From Sphingomonas sp. (GTDB lineage Bacteria; Pseudomonadota; Alphaproteobacteria; Sphingomonadales; Sphingomonadaceae), in assembly GCA_019247755.1 (NCBI GenBank), contig JAFBAM010000057.1:1-5188 (forward strand): DNA of 5,188 nucleotides. Direction: 5' to 3'. Positions 1-5,188 of the stretch are shown one piece after another; within the stretch, counting starts at the first letter, position 1, and every line of letters begins with the position of its first letter. The notes under the pieces were generated by a model. It worked only from the letters and a program-made list of their open reading frames with translations, had not been told where the DNA came from and ran no database searches. The position numbers and the translations under genes are program-made.

Positions 1-53
1 CCTGCGAGATCACGGAAAGCGACGCCCAGCGCCTCTACGAGGCTGCCTGGTGA
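1..53 (+). CDS. C-terminal end of an unidentified upstream protein (partial)
   Basis: The frame beginning at base 3 reads CEITESDAQRLYEAAW and stops at TGA 51-53. The stop overlaps the GTG start of the thioesterase by 4 bp (GTGA), the usual sign of translational coupling, so this is very likely the end of a real gene in the same operon. Sixteen residues carry no motif that I can assign to a family. The gene begins outside the window. The coupling suggests a function related to acyl-CoA metabolism, but this is inference from the neighbour only. Confidence 0.65.
   Translation, partial: CEITESDAQRLYEAAW
37..42 (+). promoter_or_regulatory. Ribosome binding site for the thioesterase GTG start
   Basis: ACGAGG lies 7 bases upstream of GTG at 50, a good Shine-Dalgarno match at normal spacing. 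It sits inside the last codons of the upstream gene. Together with the GTGA stop/start overlap it fixes the otherwise unobvious GTG as the start. Confidence 0.6.
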
Positions 54-478
54 GCCGCGAAACGCGGGCTACCCGCTCGGACTTCAAAGTGTGGCGGAAG
101 TTCACCACCCGGTGGGCCGACAACGACGCCTACGGCCACGTCAACAACACCGTCTATTACGCCTGGTTCGACAGCGCCGTGAACGGCTGGATGGTCGAGC
201 AGGGCATGCTCGACATCATGAACGGCGATCCGATCGCGCTCGTGGTCGAGACCCGCTGCGCTTACTTCGCGCCGCTCGAATTCCCGCAGGACGTGGACGT
301 CGGGCTTGCCGTCGGCGAGATCGGCCGTTCCAGCATCCGCTACCGGATTGGCGTGTTCGGAGATGCCGAAACAGCAGCCGCGCAAGGAGAATTCGTGCAC
401 GTGGTGGTCGATCGCGACTCGCGTCGGCCGGTCGAGATTCCGGCGGACTGGCGGCGGAAACTCGAAGCGATCAGTTAG
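50..478 (+). CDS. Acyl-CoA thioesterase, 4HBT/FadM-YbgC hotdog family
   Basis: Predicted 142-residue cytosolic protein that hydrolyses acyl-CoA thioesters to free acid and CoA. The diagnostic block is RWADNDAYGHVNN at residues 21-33, followed by an aromatic helix start (VYYAWFDSA, 35-43). In this family the Asp before the A-Y-G-H-V-N-N segment (D26 here) is the catalytic acid, and HVNN starts the long central helix of the hotdog fold. A later strand, FVHVVVDRDSRRPVEIP (115-131), matches the usual end of the fold. The length is typical for a single-hotdog enzyme, which would work as a dimer or tetramer. There is no signal peptide or membrane segment. The GTG start is supported by the overlap with the preceding stop and by an ACGAGG ribosome site. 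The 3' end overlaps the convergent flavoenzyme gene by 8 bp. Acyl-chain preference cannot be read from the sequence; a role in fatty acid or aromatic acid catabolism is inference. Confidence 0.9.
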   Translation: MSRETRATRSDFKVWRKFTTRWADNDAYGHVNNTVYYAWFDSAVNGWMVEQGMLDIMNGDPIALVVETRCAYFAPLEFPQDVDVGLAVGEIGRSSIRYRIGVFGDAETAAAQGEFVHVVVDRDSRRPVEIPADWRRKLEAIS

Positions 479-1433
479 CGCAGACGCGCGCTTTCGCAGC
501 GGCATATTGCTCGGCAAGCAAATCGACATAGCTCGCGACCGTGTGCACCCGGTCGATGACTCCTATGCCCTGGCCCGATCCCCATATGTCCTTCCACGCC
601 TTGGACTTGCTCGATCCGCCCGAGCCGAACTTCATCGTGTCCAGGCTTCCTGCTTCGAGATTGTCGGGATCGAGTCCCGCGCTGACGATCGACGAGCGCA
701 AATAATTGCCGTGAACGCCGGTGAAGAGGTCGGAATAGACGATGTCGGCAGCGCCGCTGTCGACAATCGCCTGCTTGTAGGCTTCAGGCGCATTCGCTTC
801 CTCGGTCGCGATGAACGGCGAGCCGATGTAGCCAAGGTCAGCACCAGCGGCCTGGGCAGCCAATACGGCGCCACCATTGGCAATCGCTCCGGACAGGATC
901 AGCGGACCGTGGAACCATTGCCGAATTTCCTGAAGGAGGGCGAACGGCGACCAGCGTCCCGCATGTCCGCCGGCACCGGCAGCGACGGCAATCACGCCGT
1001 CCGCGCCTTTCTCAATCGCTTTCCGCGCGAAACGATCATCAATCACATCATGGAGGGTGACCCCGCCCCAGGAATGCACCGCTTCATTGAGCTCGACCCG
1101 TGCACCAAGTGACGTGATGACGATCGGCACCTTCCACTTCGCGCAGACCTGCATGTCATGCTCGAAGCGGTCGTTGGAGCGGTGGACAATCTGATTGACC
1201 GCGTAGGGCGCAGCAGGGCGCTCGGGATGCTCACGATCCCATGCCGCAAGCGCCTCAGTAATTTCATGCATCCACTCGTCGAGCAGTTCAGCCGGACGTG
1301 CGTTCAGGGCGGGAAAGCTACCGACGATCCCGCTGGTGCACTGCGCGATCACCAGCTTCGGCGTTGAGACGATGAACATCGGCGATGCGATCACCGGGAT
1401 ACGCAGTCCCTGCAGGATCGGCGGAAGACTCAT
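471..1433 (-). CDS. Nitronate monooxygenase (2-nitropropane dioxygenase family), FMN-dependent
   Basis: Predicted 320-residue cytosolic TIM-barrel flavoenzyme. The family oxidises alkyl nitronates with FMN and O2, giving carbonyl compounds and nitrite; some relatives are NADH:quinone reductases or enoyl reductases. The N-terminal segment PVIASPMFIVSTP (13-25) is the usual first strand and FMN-binding loop. GAGGHAG (153-159) is the family hallmark, with H157 at the position of the catalytic histidine. LSGAIANGG (180-188) and GADLGYIGSPF (197-207) form the phosphate-binding part of the barrel. AWKDIWGSGQGIG (279-291) is a conserved C-terminal block of this subgroup. The start chosen is the ATG at 1433: its ATGA overlap with the epimerase stop and a GGGAG site 11 bases upstream favour it over an in-frame ATG 24 bases earlier, which lacks a ribosome site. 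The gene is probably co-transcribed with the epimerase. The family call is secure; the substrate is not, because many annotated members have no tested nitronate activity. Confidence 0.9.
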   Translation of the reverse strand: MSLPPILQGLRIPVIASPMFIVSTPKLVIAQCTSGIVGSFPALNARPAELLDEWMHEITEALAAWDREHPERPAAPYAVNQIVHRSNDRFEHDMQVCAKWKVPIVITSLGARVELNEAVHSWGGVTLHDVIDDRFARKAIEKGADGVIAVAAGAGGHAGRWSPFALLQEIRQWFHGPLILSGAIANGGAVLAAQAAGADLGYIGSPFIATEEANAPEAYKQAIVDSGAADIVYSDLFTGVHGNYLRSSIVSAGLDPDNLEAGSLDTMKFGSGGSSKSKAWKDIWGSGQGIGVIDRVHTVASYVDLLAEQYAAAKARVCAN

Positions 1434-2428
1434 AGTCCATGATACTCCCGGTACCATTTGACGAAGCGCGGTACGCCTTCGTCGATGCTGGTTGCGGGAG
1501 CGAAGCCGTGATCGCGCTCGATGGCGCTGATGTCGGCGAATGTCTCACGCACGTCACCCACCTGCATCGGCTTGGGATCGAGCAGGGCCTTCTTCCCCGT
1601 TTCCTGTTCCAGAAGCTGGACGACCCGCATCAGGTCTTCGCTGCGGCTGTTGCCAATATTGTAGAGGGCGTGCGGGCTCGTGCTGCCGCCGGCTTTCACG
1701 TTGCCGTCGTCGGCAGGCGGACCGTCGAGGCAAGCGACGACTCCGCGGACGATGTCGTCGACGTAGGTGAAGTCGCGCCGCATCTCGCCGCCGTTGAACA
1801 GCGGCAGCGGCTCGCCGGCGTAGAGCGCTTTCAAGAAGATCCACATCGCCATGTCCGGCCGCCCCCACGGCCCGTAGACGGTGAAGAAGCGCAGGCCGGT
1901 CAGCGGCAAGCGATAGATGTTGGCGTAGCTCTCGCTCAGCAGCTCGTCGGCTTTCTTCGTCGCGGCATAGAGCGACAACGGGTGATCGACCCGGTCCTCG
2001 ACCCTGAAAGGCAGGCTCTTGTTACCGCCGTACACCGAAGACGAAGACGCATAGACCATGTGCCGAGGCCCGCGTGAGCGCGCCAGCTCGAGCATGTTCA
2101 CATGACCGACGAGGTTGGAGTGCACGTAGGCCTGAGGATTCTCGAGGCTGTACCTGACGCCCGCCTGCGCGCCGAGGTGGACGATCCCGTCGACATCGAA
2201 CGTGTCCGCGAAAGCCTTCAGAGCTGTCGCATCCGCAAAGTCGATCCGTTCAAACCGGAAGCGATTGCCGAATTGTTGCTGCAGCTTTGTCAGCCGCGCC
2301 TGCTTCAGTCGCGGGTCGTAATAATCGTTGAGATTGTCGATCCCCACGACCTCGTCGCCACGTTCGAGCAACGCGCGTGCAGTCGCTGCGCCGATGAACC
2401 CCGCAACTCCCGTGACCAGAACAGCCAT
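1430..2428 (-). CDS. UDP-glucuronate 4-epimerase-like NAD-dependent sugar-nucleotide epimerase (extended SDR)
   Basis: Predicted 332-residue cytosolic enzyme interconverting UDP-glucuronate and UDP-galacturonate, an activated sugar for lipopolysaccharide, capsule or glycolipid. The NAD-binding Rossmann motif is TGVAGFIG (6-13). D31 in GIDNLNDYYDPRLK (29-42) is placed to bind the adenosine ribose, and this NDYYDPRLK stretch is typical of glucuronate epimerases. HLGAQAGVRYSLENP (84-98), the serine cluster YASSSSVYG (126-134) and the Y154-x3-K158 pair form the SDR active site. FFTVYGPWGRPDMA (181-194) is another glucuronate-epimerase signature, followed by RRDFTYVDDIV (217-227). Length is normal and there is no membrane segment. 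Start: ATG at 2428 puts the Rossmann strand at the usual place; an in-frame TTG two codons earlier (2434) is possible. No clear Shine-Dalgarno site precedes either. The stop overlaps the flavoenzyme start as ATGA. Dehydratases and GDP/UDP-hexose epimerases are relatives, but the signature blocks favour glucuronate. No glycosyltransferase or surface polysaccharide gene is visible nearby. Confidence 0.88.
   Translation of the reverse strand: MAVLVTGVAGFIGAATARALLERGDEVVGIDNLNDYYDPRLKQARLTKLQQQFGNRFRFERIDFADATALKAFADTFDVDGIVHLGAQAGVRYSLENPQAYVHSNLVGHVNMLELARSRGPRHMVYASSSSVYGGNKSLPFRVEDRVDHPLSLYAATKKADELLSESYANIYRLPLTGLRFFTVYGPWGRPDMAMWIFLKALYAGEPLPLFNGGEMRRDFTYVDDIVRGVVACLDGPPADDGNVKAGGSTSPHALYNIGNSRSEDLMRVVQLLEQETGKKALLDPKPMQVGDVRETFADISAIERDHGFAPATSIDEGVPRFVKWYREYHGL
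1445..1449 (-). promoter_or_regulatory. Ribosome binding site for the nitronate monooxygenase
   Basis: GGGAG on the minus strand, inside the last codons of the epimerase gene, 11 bases before the ATG at 1433. The spacing is slightly long, but no comparable site precedes the alternative in-frame ATG at 1457, so this helps to choose the shorter protein. The overlapping stop/start may also allow re-initiation by ribosomes finishing the epimerase. Confidence 0.45.
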
Positions 2429-2480
2429 GGCCAAGCCATAGGGGGTGCAGTCGGGAGCGCAAAGGCCCTACAGCGGCGGC
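2429..2480. promoter_or_regulatory. Short divergent intergenic region between epimerase and oxoprolinase genes
   Basis: These 52 bp separate two divergent start codons and should hold or adjoin both promoters. On the minus strand TATGGC (2435-2440) could be a -10 element, with TTGCGC (2457-2462) as a poor -35 element at a 16-bp spacer. Transcription would then begin almost at the epimerase ATG, which fits the lack of a Shine-Dalgarno site and suggests a leaderless mRNA. On the plus strand I see no convincing promoter before the oxoprolinase GTG, and no good ribosome site. The region as a regulatory zone follows from gene arrangement; the hexamers are weak and speculative. Confidence 0.3.
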
Positions 2481-5188
2481 GTGAATCATTCATGGACCTT
2501 CGCCATCGACCGCGGTGGCACGTTCACGGACGTGGTGGCGCGAGCGTCGGACGGCCGGGTCCGCATCGAGAAGCTCCTGTCAGAAAATCCGGGCCAATAT
2601 GATGATGCGGCCCTTGAAGCGATCGGGCGTGTCCTTGCCGAAGAAGGCGGCGAGGTCGTCGAAGTCCGGATGGGCACAACGGTCGCCACGAATGCCCTGC
2701 TGGAACGCAAGGGCGAGCGCTTGGCGTTGGCGATCACCCGCGGTTTCGGTGATGCGCTGCGGATTGGCTACCAGGCGCGTCCCGATATCTTCGCGCGCCA
2801 CATCGTGCTTCCGTCAATGCTCTACGAGCGAGTGATCGAGATCGATGAGCGGGTCGGCGTCGATGGCGATGTCCTGAAAGAATTGGATGAGCGGCAAGCA
2901 CGTGAGGCGATGCAGTCCGTTCGTGACGCGGGCATCGATGCGCTGGCGATCATCCTGATGCACGGCTGGCGCTATTCGGAACATGAGACGCGCCTCGCCG
3001 ACATCGCCCGAGACCTCGGTTTCGTGCAGGTCTCGGTCAGCCATGAGGTCGCGCCTCTGATCAAGCTTGTCGGTCGCGGCGACACGACAGTCGTGGACGC
3101 CTATTTGTCGCCCGTCCTGCGCCGTTATGTCGATCGTGTTGCCGCGGGCCTGCCGGAAACGACCGACCTTCATTTCATGCAATCGAATGGCGGCCTTGCG
3201 AAAGCGACAGCCTTCCGCGGAAAGGACGCGATCCTGTCGGGGCCGGCGGGAGGCGTAGTCGGGATGGTCGCCGCCTGCGCACCCCATGGCAACGAACGTC
3301 TGATCGGCTTCGACATGGGCGGCACGTCGACCGACGTGTCGCATTACGCGGGCCAGTTCGAACTCGCGGACGAAAGCGTCGTTGCGGGCGTCCGGATTCG
3401 CGCGCCGATGATGCAGATCCACACCGTGGCAGCCGGCGGCGGGTCGGTATGCCGCTTCGACGGGATGCGTTTCCGCGTCGGGCCGGAGAGCGCCGGGGCG
3501 AGCCCTGGGCCGGCCTGTTACCGAAACGGCGGTCCACTCACTGTCACCGACTGCAACCTATTCCTCGGCAGGATCGATCCGGCCCAATTTCCCGCAGTCT
3601 TTGGACCCAATGGCGACCAGCCGCTAGACGGGACGGCCTCAGAAGGGCGTCTGCGCGAGGTCGCGGACGCCGTCGGCAACAAGAGCCTCGAAGAGATCGC
3701 ACGCGGCTTCCTCGACATCGCGGTTGACAATATGGCCGCCGCGATCCGCAAGATTTCGATCGCGCGCGGTCACGACGTGACGCGTTACACGCTGGCCTGC
3801 TTCGGCGGAGCGGGCGGGCAGCACGCCTGCGCCGTCGCGGACGCGTTGGGCATGGAACGCATCCTGATTCACCCGCTCGCGGGCGTACTCTCCGCCTACG
3901 GAATTGGTATCGCCGACGTGAAGGCCATCCGTGAGACAAGCTGGCTGAAGTCGCTCGATGAGGATTTCTCCGGTGCGCTTGCCGATTTAGAGAAACGCGC
4001 ACGGGACGCCTTGATTGAGCAAGGTCTGCACGGGGATCGGATTGAGCTTCTCCGACGTGCGCGATTGCGGATGGCTGGCAGCGACACGACCCTTGAAATT
4101 GTCATCGGTTCGAGGACGCTGATGCACGCCGATTTCTCGGCCCTGCACAGGAAGCGCTTCGGCTATTGGGAGGACGACGCCGAGGTCATTGTCGATGCGC
4201 TCGTCGTTGAAGCAGTCGGACGCACGACGGCACCTTCCGACATTGCGACCGAAGCTGAAGCACAGACCTTCGAAGGTCCCGACCTGATCTTCGAGCCCAC
4301 TTCGACCATCGTCGTCGAGGCCGGCTGGCGGGGCGAACGCGCGAGCGACGGGACGCTCATCCTCACCCGCGCAGTGCCGCTCGATCGCGCAAAGGCGATC
4401 GGGACCGATGTCGATCCCGTCCGGCTCGAGATCTTCAACAATCTGTTCATGGCGATCGCCGAGGAAATGGGCGTCGCGCTCCAATCGACCGCGACAAGTG
4501 TCAACATTAAGGAACGGCTCGATTTTTCCTGCGCCATCTTCGATGCCGAAGGCGCGCTGATCGCCAATGCGCCACACATCCCGGTGCATCTCGGGTCGAT
4601 GGGCGAGAGCATCCGCCGCATCATCGACACGCGAGGGCAGGGCAGGGACGGTCGCGGGATAAGACGCGGCGACGCCTACGTCCTGAACGATCCCTATCGC
4701 GGCGGCACGCATCTGCCTGACATCACCGTGATCGTGCCGGTCTTCTACCGCGACGAAGCGAACCCGTCGGCCTTTGTCGCGGCGCGCGGGCATCATGCCG
4801 ACATCGGCGGGATCGCGCCCGGATCGATGCCGCCAGACAGCCGCAGTATCGAGCAGGAAGGGGTGCTGATCGACAATGAGCTGCTGGTCGATGAGGGACA
4901 TTTTCGTGAGGCTGAGATCCGCGCGCTGCTCGGCTCGGGCGAATGGCCAGCTCGGAATCCCGATCGCAACCTTTCCGACCTGAAGGCGCAGCTTGCCGCC
5001 TGCACGCGTGGCGCCGAGGTGCTCGTCACAACGGCGCGCGATTATGGCTCCGACGTTGTCGCGGCCTACATGCGGCACGTGCTGGCCAATGCCGAGGAAT
5101 CGGTGCGGCGGCTTCTCGACCGTCTCGATGACGGCGAATTCGATTATGAGATGGACAATGGCGCGCATGTCCGCGTCCTGATCACGAT
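2481..5188 (+). CDS. 5-oxoprolinase/hydantoinase family protein, fused HyuA-HyuB (3' end beyond window)
   Basis: An uninterrupted frame of 902 codons reaches the window edge; fused members are usually about 1,200-1,300 residues, so roughly the last quarter is missing. 5-Oxoprolinase uses ATP to open 5-oxo-L-proline to glutamate; relatives open hydantoins or carboxylate ketones. HyuA-like half: IDRGGTFTDVV (9-19, first phosphate motif; the DRGG form is typical of fused oxoprolinases), GTTVATNALLERKG (65-78), SGPAGGVVG (253-261), GFDMGGTSTDV (276-286, second phosphate motif), HTVAAGGGS (314-322), GPESAGASPGPACY (334-347) and FGGAGGQHAC (441-450). HyuB-like half from about residue 645: DPVRLEIFNN, HIPVHLGSMG (699-708), NDPYRGGTHLPD (736-747), ARGHHADIGG (768-777) and RNPDRNLSDLKAQ (825-837). 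No signal peptide or membrane segment is seen. The GTG at 2481 gives the N-terminus MNHSWTFAIDRGG, as expected for the family; an in-frame GTG at 2445 would add 12 residues. Neither has a good ribosome site. The family is certain; the substrate is inferred, and 5-oxoproline is most likely. Confidence 0.93.
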   Translation, partial: MNHSWTFAIDRGGTFTDVVARASDGRVRIEKLLSENPGQYDDAALEAIGRVLAEEGGEVVEVRMGTTVATNALLERKGERLALAITRGFGDALRIGYQARPDIFARHIVLPSMLYERVIEIDERVGVDGDVLKELDERQAREAMQSVRDAGIDALAIILMHGWRYSEHETRLADIARDLGFVQVSVSHEVAPLIKLVGRGDTTVVDAYLSPVLRRYVDRVAAGLPETTDLHFMQSNGGLAKATAFRGKDAILSGPAGGVVGMVAACAPHGNERLIGFDMGGTSTDVSHYAGQFELADESVVAGVRIRAPMMQIHTVAAGGGSVCRFDGMRFRVGPESAGASPGPACYRNGGPLTVTDCNLFLGRIDPAQFPAVFGPNGDQPLDGTASEGRLREVADAVGNKSLEEIARGFLDIAVDNMAAAIRKISIARGHDVTRYTLACFGGAGGQHACAVADALGMERILIHPLAGVLSAYGIGIADVKAIRETSWLKSLDEDFSGALADLEKRARDALIEQGLHGDRIELLRRARLRMAGSDTTLEIVIGSRTLMHADFSALHRKRFGYWEDDAEVIVDALVVEAVGRTTAPSDIATEAEAQTFEGPDLIFEPTSTIVVEAGWRGERASDGTLILTRAVPLDRAKAIGTDVDPVRLEIFNNLFMAIAEEMGVALQSTATSVNIKERLDFSCAIFDAEGALIANAPHIPVHLGSMGESIRRIIDTRGQGRDGRGIRRGDAYVLNDPYRGGTHLPDITVIVPVFYRDEANPSAFVAARGHHADIGGIAPGSMPPDSRSIEQEGVLIDNELLVDEGHFREAEIRALLGSGEWPARNPDRNLSDLKAQLAACTRGAEVLVTTARDYGSDVVAAYMRHVLANAEESVRRLLDRLDDGEFDYEMDNGAHVRVLIT

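Noticed and set aside
35..529. 164-codon minus-strand frame opposite the thioesterase
   Set aside because: The plus-strand frame has the hotdog active-site block; the opposite frame has no motif.
306..1112. 268-codon plus-strand frame across the thioesterase end and the flavoenzyme gene
   Set aside because: It crosses the convergent junction of two well-supported genes in a different frame, and its translation is rich in Arg and Ser without motifs, as expected for an out-of-frame reading.
1434..1457. Longer start for the flavoenzyme (8 extra residues, ATG at 1457)
   Set aside because: There is no ribosome site before it, while the ATG at 1433 has GGGAG upstream and an ATGA overlap with the preceding stop, and gives the usual family N-terminus.
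1439..2077. 212-codon plus-strand frame opposite the epimerase gene
   Set aside because: The minus strand has a complete set of SDR epimerase motifs here. The plus-strand product is unrelated to any family I recognise.
2439..2470. Inverted repeat TAGGG...CCCTA in the divergent gap, considered as an operator
   Set aside because: The arms are only 5 bp with a 22-bp spacer and do not extend in either direction, so chance is a sufficient explanation.
2102..2602. 166-codon plus-strand frame crossing the epimerase start and the divergent gap into the oxoprolinase
   Set aside because: It overlaps the N-terminal Rossmann motif of the epimerase and the first phosphate motif of the oxoprolinase in another frame, so it cannot be the real gene in either place.
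2814..3422. 202-codon minus-strand frame opposite the HyuA-like half of the oxoprolinase
   Set aside because: It covers the phosphate-motif region of the real gene, has no recognisable domain and no promising ribosome site; treated as a shadow.
3987..5168. 393-codon open frame on the minus strand opposite the oxoprolinase gene
   Set aside because: The plus strand encodes conserved HyuA/HyuB blocks over the whole stretch. The minus-strand translation shows no family motif, and long antisense frames are common opposite GC-rich genes.

Overview
The window is GC-rich, densely packed bacterial chromosomal DNA. Genes overlap by 4-8 bp and GTG starts are used. Codon use and the families present suggest an alphaproteobacterium. 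A sphingomonad-like genome is my best guess, but it rests on general style and not on a marker gene. I see no rRNA, tRNA, CRISPR array, insertion sequence or long repeat.

Layout from left to right: (1) the last 16 codons of an unidentified plus-strand gene. (2) A 142-residue hotdog-fold acyl-CoA thioesterase (50-478, +), translationally coupled to it by a GTGA overlap. (3) A nitronate monooxygenase / 2-nitropropane dioxygenase-type flavoenzyme (471-1433, -), convergent with the thioesterase, the two coding ends overlapping by 8 bp. (4) A UDP-glucuronate 4-epimerase-like short-chain dehydrogenase/reductase (SDR) (1430-2428, -), lying upstream of the flavoenzyme in the same transcription direction and joined to it by an ATGA overlap. 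(5) A 52-bp divergent gap (2429-2480). (6) A very long plus-strand reading frame (2481 to the window edge, 902 codons without a stop): a fused HyuA-HyuB protein of the 5-oxoprolinase/hydantoinase family, cut off by the window end. It fills more than half of the window.

The genes fall into three transcription units: the rightward unit ending with the thioesterase, the leftward epimerase-flavoenzyme pair, and the rightward oxoprolinase. No single pathway joins them. The thioesterase (acyl-CoA hydrolysis), flavoenzyme (nitronate oxidation or related flavin chemistry) and oxoprolinase (ATP-dependent lactam or hydantoin opening) look like scattered catabolic or housekeeping functions. The epimerase would supply UDP-galacturonate for surface glycans or glycolipids. 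The unexpected points are the tight coupling of a sugar-nucleotide epimerase with a flavin oxygenase, and the very short divergent gap that must hold or adjoin two start regions. I found no convincing evidence for an undescribed biological system here.
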